Assembly (NCBI RefSeq): GCF_002210165.1
Contig: NZ_AQQP01000008.1
Coordinates: 62,001-126,000, forward strand
Source: Phaeobacter sp. 22II1-1F12B
Lineage (GTDB): Bacteria > Pseudomonadota > Alphaproteobacteria > Rhodobacterales > Rhodobacteraceae
Length of the DNA: 64,000 bases
Reading direction: 5' to 3'
Below the pieces are notes generated by a model. It saw only the letters and a program-made list of their open reading frames with translations, was not told the DNA's origin and did no database searches. Position 1 is the stretch's first letter; the number at the start of each line of letters is the position of its first letter. The translations under genes were made by a program, and so were the position numbers. Below, piece by piece: positions 43,990 to 53,179 of the stretch.

Positions 43990-44019
43990 AATCTAACGGG
44001 CGTGTCGGATAAGTGTCAA
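43990..44019 (-). promoter_or_regulatory. Candidate sigma70 promoter of the bchF unit
   Basis: On the minus strand TTGACA (44014-44019) and TAGATT (43990-43995) are separated by 18 bases. The -35 box lies inside a TGTN12ACA motif. It would drive bchF and the downstream bch-puh genes. Confidence 0.55.
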
Positions 44020-44031
44020 TCAAAACTTACA
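44014..44031. promoter_or_regulatory. PpsR/CrtJ box before bchF
   Basis: An exact TGT-N12-ACA palindrome lies 52 bases upstream of the bchF start and covers the likely -35 box. This is the established recognition motif of the PpsR/CrtJ repressor. Binding here would block RNA polymerase. Confidence 0.75.
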
Positions 44032-44152
44032 CATTTAACCTGACACTCGCTTGTCGGATGTACCGATTCCGTCCTTCAGAGCCAGTGAATAAAGGAATTT
44101 AAACCGGTAAGTTTATCGCTGCCCTTTGAATTCGCTTAGGAAATCCTCATTC

Positions 44153-44177
44153 TGTCTAATGTCTTTGACATTTTACA
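44153..44177. promoter_or_regulatory. Two overlapping PpsR/CrtJ boxes before ppaA-ppsR
   Basis: Exact TGT-N12-ACA motifs occur at 44153-44170 and again at 44160-44177, shifted by seven bases, about 90-110 bases upstream of the ppaA start. A TTGACA at 44165-44170 lies inside both. Autoregulation of the ppaA-ppsR unit is the likely meaning. Confidence 0.7.
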
Positions 44178-44265
44178 GCCTCTGGATGAAACTTGAGGGG
44201 CGTTTGGAGGAAATTTTGGCCCTGTCGCCGTGCTCGTCGCCGTGTTGGGCCGGGGAGGCGCGTCA

Positions 44266-45045
44266 ATGACAATACGTAAGAGGGACAATGGGCTGAAAGG
44301 GGTCGCAGCCAAAAACGTCGACGCATTAGCGCGCCGCGTCATATCGGAACTCCGCAACAAACCACCGAAAGAATTTCGCGAACGGGTCGCCGATGCGACC
44401 GACTGGCTGGTCCGAACCGCCATGTCCACGGATATCTTCATTCTGGAGGAAGCGCGAAACGCGCTTTTGTCGCGTGATCTCAGCCCGGCTGACATCATCG
44501 ACTACTGTATTTCCAATGCCGCGCACGAAATGGGCAGGCAATGGGCAGAGGACGAGGCCAGCTTTGCCGCGGTTTCGCTGGGATCGGCCCGGTTGCACGG
44601 GCTATGCAAGCTTTTGTCGGCGGACTGGCATCACAGCAGCAATCTCACCCCGATGGCGTCTGTCCTGATCGCGGTCTGCGACAAGGAAGACCACATGATC
44701 GGTCCCGTCGTGCTCGCCGACCAGATACGGCGCGCGGGGTATTCCGTCCATCTCATGTCCCCGGCATTCCCTGAAAAGATCCTCAGCAAGCTGACCTCGG
44801 AGCCTTTTGAAACCGTGCTGATTTCGTGCAGCGGGTCCGTGGCTCTGGACAATGTGGTGAAAACCGTGCGGATCATGCGCTCCAAGCTTGCAAAAATCCC
44901 GCGTATTGTCCTTGGTGGACCGATCATTCAATGCGAAGAAGACCTTATAGCGAAGACCGGCGTTGATCTGGTGACCAGCGACTATAGTATCGCTCTGGCA
45001 AAGTCTGACTACGACATGAATGAAAGAGTAATGGACCGTAAATGA
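44266..45045 (+). CDS. ppaA: PpaA/AerR-type B12-binding antirepressor
   Basis: A 259-residue protein with a helical N-terminal part and a cobalamin-binding-like Rossmann domain (about 135-250: VLIAVCDKEDHMIGPVVLAD with the B12-coordinating His candidate, then ISCSGSVALDN and RIVLGGPII). PpaA/AerR binds PpsR/CrtJ, in a light-dependent manner through cobalamin, and relieves repression of photosynthesis genes. GGGGAGG precedes the ATG at 44266. The gene overlaps ppsR by ATGA, so the two are made together. Confidence 0.88.
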   Translation: MTIRKRDNGLKGVAAKNVDALARRVISELRNKPPKEFRERVADATDWLVRTAMSTDIFILEEARNALLSRDLSPADIIDYCISNAAHEMGRQWAEDEASFAAVSLGSARLHGLCKLLSADWHHSSNLTPMASVLIAVCDKEDHMIGPVVLADQIRRAGYSVHLMSPAFPEKILSKLTSEPFETVLISCSGSVALDNVVKTVRIMRSKLAKIPRIVLGGPIIQCEEDLIAKTGVDLVTSDYSIALAKSDYDMNERVMDRK

Positions 45046-46463
45046 ATTCTGACCAGCGGAACGTGATGGAAGATTTTTCTATTCCCGGTATCGATAGTGA
45101 ATACCTGCCGACGGTTCTTGCCTCGGCATCCGACATCGCGCTGGTGGTTTCCCATGATGGTGAGGTCATCTCGGTTCTCAGCGAAGAACGCAGCAGCCGG
45201 TACGGAAATCTCGATCACTGGAAAGGGAGACCGCTCAGCGAATTCCTCACGATCGAGAGCAGACCGAAGCTCCAGTCAGTGCTCGACAAGTTTTCCAAAG
45301 GTCACGACAAGTCGATCACGGCCGAACTCAATCACCGCGACAATGCTACCTGGCAGTTCCCGATCCGCTACAACATTCATCGGGTCAGCCGCGAAGGAAC
45401 GCTGCTGCTGATCGGTCGCGATCTCCAGCAGGTTGCCGAGGCCCAGCAGCAACTGGTGCAGGCCCAGATTTCACTTGAACGCGGCTATGAGGAACGGCGA
45501 GAATTCGACGCCCGCTATCGCATGGTCATGGCCTCCACGCGGGAGGCCTTCGTTTTAGTGAACGTGAACGACGGGCGGGTGCGCGATCTCAACGATGCCG
45601 CCGCCAATATCCTCGGTTCCGGCATAGAAGAGTTGAAAGGCGCGGCTTTCGCGCAGGAATTCAAGGATCGCCGCCGGACGGAATTTACCGAAAGCCTGCT
45701 CAGCCTCGCCATGTCCGAGCAGCCCGGCGAATTGTCGGTCATGACCCGCGCCAGCCGGCGTTTTATCTCCATCGTTCCGAACCTGTTCCGCGCGGCGGGC
45801 GAGCGTTACCTGCTGTGCCGGCTCGATGCCGAGGATTCAGAGCATCTTGTCGATGACCGGCTCAGCCTGAACCTCAACGCCCTGTTCCGCGATGGCAAGG
45901 ATGCCATCGTCTTTACCGATACCAAAGGCGTGATCGAGGCCGCGAACGAAGCCTTTGTCGACATGATCGATTTCGGCAATGCCTCGGACGTCAAGGGCCG
46001 CAGCATCGCCGACTACCTGTCGCGCGGGCAGATCGACATGACGATCCTGCTCGAAAACGCTGCGCGCTCGGGCCACATGCGCGTCTATTCCACGCGTCTC
46101 AAGAACGAACTTGGCGGCTGGACAGCTGTTGAAATCTCGGTCTCCTACCTGAACCTCCGCGCGCGGCCCTCGCTGGCCTTTCTCGTGCGCGACGCCAGCC
46201 GTGTGGAAGCCATGCGCACCACGCTCAACCCCCAGTCCGAAGAGGCGGTGCATCAGAACGTGGTCGAGCTGGTCGGCTCGGCCAAGCTCAAGGACATCGT
46301 GGCCGAAACCAATGATGTCGTCGAAAAGCTCTGTATCGAAACCGCCATCGAACTGACCCGGAACAACCGCGCCGCCGCCGCAGAAATGCTCGGCCTTTCG
46401 CGCCAGAGCCTTTATGTAAAGCTTCGCAAATACGGGCTGCACGATAGCGAATCCGAAAGCTGA
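45042..46463 (+). CDS. ppsR: Photosynthesis gene repressor PpsR/CrtJ
   Basis: A 473-residue repressor with PAS-type domains at about 20-130, 150-255 and 275-390 and a Fis-like helix-turn-helix at the end (about 430-468, TRNNRAAAAEMLGLSRQSLY). Two cysteines, Cys259 and Cys431, sit 172 residues apart, close to the redox-active pair of the Rhodobacter proteins. Binding to TGTN12ACA under aerobic conditions shuts off bch, crt and puc genes. Exact copies of that motif flank several units in this window. Confidence 0.95.
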   Translation: MNSDQRNVMEDFSIPGIDSEYLPTVLASASDIALVVSHDGEVISVLSEERSSRYGNLDHWKGRPLSEFLTIESRPKLQSVLDKFSKGHDKSITAELNHRDNATWQFPIRYNIHRVSREGTLLLIGRDLQQVAEAQQQLVQAQISLERGYEERREFDARYRMVMASTREAFVLVNVNDGRVRDLNDAAANILGSGIEELKGAAFAQEFKDRRRTEFTESLLSLAMSEQPGELSVMTRASRRFISIVPNLFRAAGERYLLCRLDAEDSEHLVDDRLSLNLNALFRDGKDAIVFTDTKGVIEAANEAFVDMIDFGNASDVKGRSIADYLSRGQIDMTILLENAARSGHMRVYSTRLKNELGGWTAVEISVSYLNLRARPSLAFLVRDASRVEAMRTTLNPQSEEAVHQNVVELVGSAKLKDIVAETNDVVEKLCIETAIELTRNNRAAAAEMLGLSRQSLYVKLRKYGLHDSESES

Positions 46464-46510
46464 CACCCGGTCGCAGCCCCGGCGATCCTTTTCCTTGCAA
46501 CGACTCAACA

Positions 46511-46528
46511 TGTAAGCCAAGATAGACA
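46511..46528. promoter_or_regulatory. PpsR/CrtJ box abutting the bchG start
   Basis: An exact TGT-N12-ACA motif ends one base before the bchG ATG at 46530, so it covers the region where the ribosome site should be. Repression by blocking elongation, or a leaderless-type start, would both be unusual. Confidence 0.6.
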
Positions 46529-46529
46529 C

Positions 46530-47438
46530 ATGAGTGTCATTTGGGATTCACATCCTCGGTCTCTTCCCGAGCCCGCCGCGGCGCTGCAGCTGATCAAGCC
46601 GATCACGTGGTTCCCGCCGATGTGGGCCTATCTGTGCGGGGTCGTGTCCTCCGGAGAAACCCCGCAGGGGCGCTGGACACTGGTGGTGCTCGGCATCGTG
46701 CTCGCCGGTCCCGTTGTCTGCGGCATGAGTCAGGCCGCAAATGACTGGTGCGACCGGTTCGTCGATGCGATCAACGAACCTGACCGTCCCATTCCCTCGG
46801 GCCGCATACCGGGCCGCTGGGGGCTGTGGATCGCGCTGGCGATGACGGTTCTGTCGCTTCTGCTTGCCATCCCGCTCGGCCCGTGGGGGTTCGCCGCGAC
46901 CGTCCTCGCGGTTCTGGCGGCATGGGCCTATTCGGCCGAACCGATCCGGGTCAAGCGCTCGGGCCTCTGGGGCCCGGGGCTCGTGGGTCTATGTTACGAG
47001 GGCCTGCCGTGGTTCACCGGGGCGGCGGTCCTGTCCGCTGGCCTGCCGGAAACGCCGGTGATCCTGATGGCGCTGCTCTACGCCATCGGCGCCCATGGCA
47101 TCATGACGCTCAACGATTTCAAGGCGCTTGAGGGAGACAGCCGCATGGGCGTCAATTCACTCCCGGTCACCATGGGTCCGGAACGCGCGGCCCGGCTGGC
47201 CTGCTGGGTGATGGCGCTGCCGCAGGTTCTGGTCATCGCGCTAATGGTCACATGGGACAGGCCACTGCACGCCGCCGCCATTCTCGCGCTGCTGGTCGGC
47301 CAGTTCGCAGCGATGCGCGTCCTTCTGCGCGACCCGCGCGCCAAGGCGCCTTGGTACAACGGGGTCGGCGTGACGCTTTACGTGTCAGGCATGCTGATCA
47401 CCGCCTTTGCCATCCGTACGCTCGAGGTCCTGCCATGA
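46530..47438 (+). CDS. bchG: Bacteriochlorophyll synthase (geranylgeranyl transferase)
   Basis: A 302-residue UbiA-family prenyltransferase with eight or nine membrane helices. The prenyl-diphosphate motif ANDWCDRFVDAINEPDRPIP is at about 70-89 and a second acidic loop DFKALEGD near 196. It attaches the C20 tail to bacteriochlorophyllide a. The N-terminus HPRSLPEPAAALQLIKPITW matches the family, so the start is right although no good ribosome site is visible. It is followed by a 4-base overlap with a pucC-like gene. Confidence 0.95.
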   Translation: MSVIWDSHPRSLPEPAAALQLIKPITWFPPMWAYLCGVVSSGETPQGRWTLVVLGIVLAGPVVCGMSQAANDWCDRFVDAINEPDRPIPSGRIPGRWGLWIALAMTVLSLLLAIPLGPWGFAATVLAVLAAWAYSAEPIRVKRSGLWGPGLVGLCYEGLPWFTGAAVLSAGLPETPVILMALLYAIGAHGIMTLNDFKALEGDSRMGVNSLPVTMGPERAARLACWVMALPQVLVIALMVTWDRPLHAAAILALLVGQFAAMRVLLRDPRAKAPWYNGVGVTLYVSGMLITAFAIRTLEVLP

Positions 47439-48718
47439 CACTCAGTTGGTTTTCCATCATCCGCCTTGGTCTGGTGCAGATGTGTCTCGGCGCTATCGTC
47501 GTGCTGACAACCTCGACGCTGAACCGGCTTATGGTGGTGGAACTTGCCTTGCCCGCCGTACTGCCCGGCCTGCTGGTGGCCCTGCATTACGGCATCCAGA
47601 TCACCCGGCCTCAATGGGGTTATCATTCTGACACCGGTGGTCGCCGCACCGCGTGGATCATTGGCGGCATGGTCGCCTTGGCTCTCGGCGGTTTCGGGGC
47701 TGCTCTCGGAGTCGTGCTCTTTGCAAGCAGCTATGCCGCCGGTCTCGCGCTCTCGGTTGTCTCCTATGCGCTGATCGGCCTTGGCGTGGGGGCCTCCGGC
47801 ACCTCGCTCCTGGCGCTGCTCGCGACCGCCACAAAGCCCGAACGCCGAGCCGCTGCCGCCACGATCACCTGGCTGATGATGATCGCGGGCATTGCCGTGA
47901 CGGCGGCCACCGTGGGGGCGTTCCTTCATCCCTACAGCCCGGGCTTGCTGCTTAGGATCGTGGCCATCGTGACCCTCGGCGCGGTGGCGCTGACGACTGT
48001 CGCCGTCTGGCGTGTGGAACGTGGCCTGATCCGCCAGCCGCAGCCTGAACCGGTGCCCTTCCTCATCGCACTACGCGAGATTTGGGCCGAACCCGAAGCC
48101 CGTCATTTCACCGTCTTCGTCTTCCTGTCGATGGTCGCCTATTTCATGCAAGAGCTGATCTTAGAGCCTTATGCCGGTCTGGTCTTTTCCTATACGCCCG
48201 GTCAGTCGACACAGCTTTCGGGCGCGCAGAACGGCGGCGTTTTCCTTGGCATGCTGACGGTCGGCATCGCGGTGACCGGGCTGCGGATCGGTTCGCTGCG
48301 CGGCTGGGTCATGGCGGGCTGTATCGGCTCTGCTTTCAGCCTCGTCGCGATTACCCTCCTCGGCCAGGTCGGGCAGGGCGCGCCGCTGGTGCCTGCCGTC
48401 GTCACGCTCGGGTTCTTCAACGGCATGTTCGCGGTCGCCGCCATCGGCGCGATGATGGCTCTGGCGGGTCGCGGACGGGAAACGCGCGAAGGCACGCGCA
48501 TGGGGCTCTGGGGTGGGGCACAGGCCATCGCCGCCGGGTTCGGCGGTCTCGCCGGTGCTGCCGCCGTGGACATCCTGCGCCACGCCAGCCTCGGCGATGC
48601 GGAGTCTTTCGGATTCGTCTTCGTTGGCGAAGCCCTTCTGTTCACGGCCGCCGCGCTATTGGCGGCGCAGATCATGAAACCTCACCCTGGCCCAGCCGGC
48701 CTGATACCGGGAGAATAG
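47435..48718 (+). CDS. PucC/BCD-family transporter between bchG and bchP
   Basis: A 427-residue, 12-span protein of the same bacteriochlorophyll-delivery family as LhaA: GAIVVLTTSTLNRLMVVELA at the start, ITRPQWGYHSDTGGRRTAWI and MVAYFMQELILEPYAGLVFS. The gene between bchG and bchP in Rhodobacter (orf428) is the equivalent. It may hand finished pigment to light-harvesting proteins. The ATG overlaps the bchG stop; the bchP start is two bases after its stop. Confidence 0.9.
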   Translation: MTLSWFSIIRLGLVQMCLGAIVVLTTSTLNRLMVVELALPAVLPGLLVALHYGIQITRPQWGYHSDTGGRRTAWIIGGMVALALGGFGAALGVVLFASSYAAGLALSVVSYALIGLGVGASGTSLLALLATATKPERRAAAATITWLMMIAGIAVTAATVGAFLHPYSPGLLLRIVAIVTLGAVALTTVAVWRVERGLIRQPQPEPVPFLIALREIWAEPEARHFTVFVFLSMVAYFMQELILEPYAGLVFSYTPGQSTQLSGAQNGGVFLGMLTVGIAVTGLRIGSLRGWVMAGCIGSAFSLVAITLLGQVGQGAPLVPAVVTLGFFNGMFAVAAIGAMMALAGRGRETREGTRMGLWGGAQAIAAGFGGLAGAAAVDILRHASLGDAESFGFVFVGEALLFTAAALLAAQIMKPHPGPAGLIPGE

Positions 48719-48720
48719 CC

Positions 48721-49899
48721 ATGTACGATGTCGTTGTGATCGGCGGGGGGCCAAGCGGTGCCACCGCGGCCGAGGATCTGGCGCGCTCAGGCCATAAGGT
48801 CGCGATGCTCGACCGCGCCGGGCGCATCAAGCCCTGCGGCGGCGCGATACCGCCGCGCCTGATCGCCGATTTCGCCATTCCCGAGGATCAGCTCGTGGCG
48901 CATATCACCATGGCGCGGATGATCTCGCCCACCCAGCGTAGCGTCGACATGGCCATCGAAAACGGCTTTATCGGCATGGTGGACCGCGAGCATTTCGACG
49001 AATTCCTGCGCGATCGCGCGGCAGGGGCCGGCGCGACGAGGCTCACCGGCACCTTCGTCAAGGTCGACCGCGACGGGTCAAACCCAAGCGTGGTCTACCG
49101 CGAAAAGGCAAGTGGTGAGCTGCGCAGCATTCACACACGTCTGATCATCGGCGCAGATGGTGCGCGCTCTGCCGTGGCCCGCGCCGAGGTGCCCGGCGGC
49201 AGCACCATCCCCTATGTTATCGCCTATCACGAGATCATCGAGGCGCCGCAAAGCGGCGCCCGTTACGATCCGGTCCGTTGCGACGTGGTCTACGACGGTG
49301 ACATTTCACCCGACTTCTATGGCTGGGTATTTCCGCATGGCAAACAGGCCAGCGTCGGCATGGGCACGGGCCTCTCGGGGTTCGATCTCAAGGCCGCAAC
49401 AGCGGCCCTTCGCAAAGCCTCCGGTCTGGCCGATTGCCGCACGATCCGCCGCGAAGGTGCGCCGATTCCGCTCAGGCCGCTCGACCGCTGGGACAACGGC
49501 AAGGATACCGTCTTGGCTGGCGACGCAGCGGGCGTTGTCGCGCCCAGCTCGGGCGAAGGCATTTACTACGCGATGTTCGGTGGACGCGTCGCGGCCAGCG
49601 CCGCCGCCGCCTGCCTGACGACCGGACGGGCAAGCGATCTGAAACTCGCCCGCAGGCTGTTCATGCGCGAACACAAGACGGTGTTCCGCGTATTGGCCTC
49701 GATGCAGAATGCCTATTACCGTTCGAACGACCGGCGCGAGCGTTTCGTCTCGCTTTGTCACGACGTGGACGTGCAGCGCCTGACATTCGAGGCCTATATG
49801 AACAAGGCCATCGTCCGGTCCCGCCCGATGGCGCATGTCCGGATAGGGCTCAAGAACCTCGCGCATCTCACCGGCATGGTCAGACCCGATTACGTCTGA
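48721..49899 (+). CDS. bchP: Geranylgeranyl reductase
   Basis: A 392-residue FAD enzyme that reduces the geranylgeranyl tail to phytyl. The dinucleotide-binding motif GGGPSGATAAEDLARSG is at about 8-24, IGADGARSAVAR near 141 and the second FAD motif LAGDAAGVVAPSSGEGIYYA near 262. It is the last gene of the rightward unit; no idi gene follows, unlike in Rhodobacter. GGGAG lies upstream, inside the previous gene. Confidence 0.95.
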   Translation: MYDVVVIGGGPSGATAAEDLARSGHKVAMLDRAGRIKPCGGAIPPRLIADFAIPEDQLVAHITMARMISPTQRSVDMAIENGFIGMVDREHFDEFLRDRAAGAGATRLTGTFVKVDRDGSNPSVVYREKASGELRSIHTRLIIGADGARSAVARAEVPGGSTIPYVIAYHEIIEAPQSGARYDPVRCDVVYDGDISPDFYGWVFPHGKQASVGMGTGLSGFDLKAATAALRKASGLADCRTIRREGAPIPLRPLDRWDNGKDTVLAGDAAGVVAPSSGEGIYYAMFGGRVAASAAAACLTTGRASDLKLARRLFMREHKTVFRVLASMQNAYYRSNDRRERFVSLCHDVDVQRLTFEAYMNKAIVRSRPMAHVRIGLKNLAHLTGMVRPDYV

Positions 49900-49950
49900 G
49901 CGGCAAATTCCTCATTTCCAAAAGAGAATGCGAGGGCAGCGCCCGCCGCC

Positions 49951-51873
49951 TCACGACACCGCGTTCAGCACCACCACCTGCCCCGAGGGCCGGAATGCCC
50001 CACGCACAGTCCGCGCAATATCTGCAGCCGTCATACCCGCATCGGCATACATCTCCGCAGGCGAGGCCTGGGCGATAAACCGGTCGGGCAGGGTAATCGT
50101 GCGCACGGCGAGACCCTTATCAAAGACACCCCTTGCGGCAAGCTCGTGCAGCACCATCGCACCGAACCCGCCGCGCGCGCCCTGTTCAAGGGTGATCAGC
50201 GCCCGGTGACCCTCGGCCAGTTCAAGCAGCAACTCGATGTCCAGCGGCTTGGCAAAGCGCGCATCCGCGACGGTCACGCCAATGCCTTCCGCTTCCAGAA
50301 TATCCGCCGCGGCAAGTGCTTCGCAAAGATGCGCCCCAAGCGACAGGATCGCCACGTCCTCACCCCGGCGGATCACCCGTCCCTTGCCGATCTCAAGCGG
50401 CTGGCCCCGGTCCGGCAGCGCCACGCCAACCCCGTTGCCGCGCGGAAAGCGAAAGGCAATGGGGCCGCTGTCAAAGCCGGCGGCGGTTTCCACCATGTTC
50501 ATCAACTCGGCCTCGTCTGCGGCGGCCATCACCGTGAACCCGGGCAGGTTGCCGAGGTAGGCGAGGTCGAATGCCCCCGCATGGGTCGCCCCGTCCGCGC
50601 CGACCAGCCCCGCGCGGTCAATCGCAAACCGCACCGGCAGCCGTTGCAAGGCCACGTCATGGACCACCTGATCGTACCCGCGCTGAAGGAAAGTCGAATA
50701 GATCGCGCAGAAAGGCCGCAGCCCACTCGCCGCCATCCCGGCGGCAAAGGTCACCCCGTGCTGCTCGGCAATCCCGACGTCGAACACCCGGGCGGGAAAG
50801 CGCTCGGCCATGATGTTGACGCCAGTGCCTGACGGCATCGCGGCGGTCACGGCCACGACACGCGGGTCGCGCGCGGCCAGATCGCACAAGCTTCGGCCAA
50901 AGACGCTGGTATAACTTGGCGCGCTCGCCTTCGATTTCTTTTGCGCCCCGGTGCCGATATCGAAAGACGCGACGCCATGATACTTGTCGATGCTGCTCTC
51001 GGCGGGCGCATAGCCCTTGCCCTTGACCGTGCAGCAATGGATCAGAACCGGCCCCGTCGCCCGTGTCCGCGCGGCGCGCAGCACAGGTAAAAGCTGTCCC
51101 ATGTCATGCCCGTCGATTGGCCCGATGTACTCGAACCCCAGCTCTTCGAACAGCGTCCCGGTGCCGGGTAGGCCGGTGACAAGCTGGCGCGCCCGCCGCG
51201 CCCCGTCACGCAATGGCGCGGGCAGCGCGGATTCGAAACCTTCGGCCAGCGACTTGATCCGGGCCAGCGGTTCCTGCGCATAAAGCCCCGAGAGATATTT
51301 CGACATGGCCCCGACCGGTGGAGCGATGCTCATCTCATTGTCGTTCAGGATCACGAACAGCCGACGGCCCTCGGCCCCGGCATTGTTCAGCGCCTCATAG
51401 GCCATGCCGGCACTGATCGCCCCGTCGCCGATCACCGCGATCGCATCGCCCGTCGGCTGTCCCATGTCGCGGCCCACGGTGAATCCCAGCGCCGCGCTGA
51501 TCGAGGTTGAAGAATGCGCCGCGCCAAACGGGTCATAGACGCTCTCGTCGCGCTTGGTGAACCCGCTCAGCCCGTCCTTTTTGCGCAGCGTCCGCATGCG
51601 GTCGCGCCGCCCCGTCAGCACCTTGTGCGGATAGCACTGATGCCCGACGTCCCAGATCAGCTTGTCCATCGGCGTGTTGAACACCGCGTGGATCGCGACG
51701 GTCAGTTCGACCACCCCAAGCGAAGAACCAAGATGCCCGCCGGTTTTGGCGACAGAGGCGATGACCTCGGTGCGCAGCTCGTCGGCCAGCCGCTTGAGAT
51801 CCGCATCGCTCAGGCGTTTCAGATCCGCGGGACCGGCGATGCGATCAATCAGAGAAAAATGAGGTCGCGACAT
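49951..51873 (-). CDS. dxs: 1-deoxy-D-xylulose-5-phosphate synthase
   Basis: A 640-residue thiamine-diphosphate enzyme that starts the MEP isoprenoid pathway, feeding carotenoid and phytyl tails. Motifs: the TPP site [20 protein letters not shown] (about 153-172), [19 protein letters not shown] near 430, and full family length. AGGAGG lies 8 bases before the ATG. It stands downstream of the puf operon, as in Rhodobacter. An inverted repeat of unknown role lies 39-75 bases upstream. Confidence 0.95.
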   Translation of the reverse strand: MSRPHFSLIDRIAGPADLKRLSDADLKRLADELRTEVIASVAKTGGHLGSSLGVVELTVAIHAVFNTPMDKLIWDVGHQCYPHKVLTGRRDRMRTLRKKDGLSGFTKRDESVYDPFGAAHSSTSISAALGFTVGRDMGQPTGDAIAVIGDGAISAGMAYEALNNAGAEGRRLFVILNDNEMSIAPPVGAMSKYLSGLYAQEPLARIKSLAEGFESALPAPLRDGARRARQLVTGLPGTGTLFEELGFEYIGPIDGHDMGQLLPVLRAARTRATGPVLIHCCTVKGKGYAPAESSIDKYHGVASFDIGTGAQKKSKASAPSYTSVFGRSLCDLAARDPRVVAVTAAMPSGTGVNIMAERFPARVFDVGIAEQHGVTFAAGMAASGLRPFCAIYSTFLQRGYDQVVHDVALQRLPVRFAIDRAGLVGADGATHAGAFDLAYLGNLPGFTVMAAADEAELMNMVETAAGFDSGPIAFRFPRGNGVGVALPDRGQPLEIGKGRVIRRGEDVAILSLGAHLCEALAAADILEAEGIGVTVADARFAKPLDIELLLELAEGHRALITLEQGARGGFGAMVLHELAARGVFDKGLAVRTITLPDRFIAQASPAEMYADAGMTAADIARTVRGAFRPSGQVVVLNAVS

Positions 51874-51911
51874 GGGTCATTGCCTCCTGTGCGCTTCGTC
51901 GGTGACGCATG

Positions 51912-51948
51912 GGCGCCGTACCTCAGCGGGAGTGAACGGTACGGCGCC
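51912..51948 (-). repeat. Perfect 11-base inverted repeat upstream of dxs
   Basis: GGCGCCGTACC at 51912-51922 and GGTACGGCGCC at 51938-51948 are exact complements around a 15-base loop, 39 bases before the dxs start. It could be an mRNA leader structure or a protein-binding site. No T-run follows. Confidence 0.5.
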
Positions 51949-52032
51949 TGTCCCTGTCGCCAACAGGGCTTTACGGAAACCGGTAAGGACTCCGCGCCCG
52001 GACCCGAGAAGCAATGAGCCCGTGCCTGGCTT

Positions 52033-52066
52033 GAAGACGGGCGGCGCGAACCGGCCGCCCGTCTTC
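52033..52066 (-). terminator. Strong hairpin at the 3' end of the puf operon
   Basis: A 13-base perfect stem (GAAGACGGGCGGC with GCCGCCCGTCTTC) around an 8-base loop begins at the pufC stop codon. Only a short T-containing stretch follows on the minus strand, so it may act as a terminator or as a 3' mRNA stabiliser. Confidence 0.6.
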
Positions 52067-53178
52067 TATTCGTAGACCGGTTCCCCGCTTGTCGCGAGTT
52101 CCGGGTAATTCTCGATCACGTTCAGCCCCTGCATGGGTTGCTGATAACCCTTGTGGCAGGTGTTGCAGGCGGCCTTGGGCGCATCTGCATGCAGCGGGCC
52201 AAGCCGTTCCGGCGGGTAGACCTCCTGTAGCGGTACGAGATATTCCTCGTTCAACTCCTGCACCATCGCGATCCCCAGCGTAGCGGTCGCCCATTGCGGG
52301 GTGATCTGCGCCGTGTCGTAGAAAGCGCGCGAGTTGTGGCAGAAGTTACAGTTCACACCAAGCGAGTTGGCAAAGTAGTTCATCAGCGAAAACGTCCGCT
52401 CCGCGTTCTGGATGCCCGGGTAATCGTCCTGCCCCGGAATGCCCGCCACGCGGCTTTCCAGATCGTGCACCTTGATGTTGCCGTACTCGGCCAGATAGCT
52501 CTCGAGCGCATCCGAGGGCAGCGAGGTATACTGGCTGACCGGTGTCACGTAATTCTGGTTGGCGGACCATCCGGCCATGTTCGTTACGGTCGGCGTCGAC
52601 TGGAACCAGATGCCGCTGGGCACATTCTGGCCCCGGTGGCAGGTGTAACAGGTGACGCCGACAACCTTGTTGGCATTCACATGCCCATCCCAGTTCTCGT
52701 TGATGTTCTGCGTCATCTGAAGCATCCGGCGCGACACGGTCTTGGTGTAAAGATTGTCCTCCGAATAGGTCTCCAGATCGCCATCGCCGTGGCAGTAGGC
52801 GCAGCCCTGATCCGGCGAAACCCACATGGTGATCGCCAGCATCAGGCGGTTGAAATTGTCCTCGGTCAGCGCGCCCAGCACCTGCACGTTCTGATAGACA
52901 TCGCCCGCCAGCGCCTCGCCGCCCTCAGGCGGGTAGGGGCTGTCTGAATAATAGTCGTCGATGGTCGGATCGGGCTGCGCCAGATCCGCGACGAACTCCG
53001 GCACCGACATGCCGGTACCGCGTGGCCCGGTCTGCATGCTCTTGGTGGCAAAGGGCTGACCCAGCGCGACGAGCATGGTCGCGACCAGCACGCCACCGCC
53101 CACCACGCCAACCAGAATGGCGGGGCGGTACACATCGACGGGATGCCGCTTGTTCCACTCAGTGAACCAACTGAACAT
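52066..53178 (-). CDS. pufC: Reaction-centre tetraheme cytochrome c subunit
   Basis: A 370-residue periplasmic protein with four CxxCH heme sites at about 126-130, 177-181, 277-281 and 338-342, anchored by one N-terminal membrane segment (about 19-40) rather than a lipobox. It donates electrons to the special pair after receiving them from soluble cytochromes. The ATG at 53178 has GGAGGG upstream and follows pufM by one base. Its presence marks the pufLMC type of operon seen in many roseobacters. Confidence 0.95.
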   Translation of the reverse strand: MFSWFTEWNKRHPVDVYRPAILVGVVGGGVLVATMLVALGQPFATKSMQTGPRGTGMSVPEFVADLAQPDPTIDDYYSDSPYPPEGGEALAGDVYQNVQVLGALTEDNFNRLMLAITMWVSPDQGCAYCHGDGDLETYSEDNLYTKTVSRRMLQMTQNINENWDGHVNANKVVGVTCYTCHRGQNVPSGIWFQSTPTVTNMAGWSANQNYVTPVSQYTSLPSDALESYLAEYGNIKVHDLESRVAGIPGQDDYPGIQNAERTFSLMNYFANSLGVNCNFCHNSRAFYDTAQITPQWATATLGIAMVQELNEEYLVPLQEVYPPERLGPLHADAPKAACNTCHKGYQQPMQGLNVIENYPELATSGEPVYE

Positions 53179-53179
53179 G

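Noticed and set aside
44003-44020. Additional PpsR box (TGT at 44003) before bchF
   Set aside because: Twelve bases on, the sequence is AAT, not ACA; only the motif at 44014-44031 is exact.
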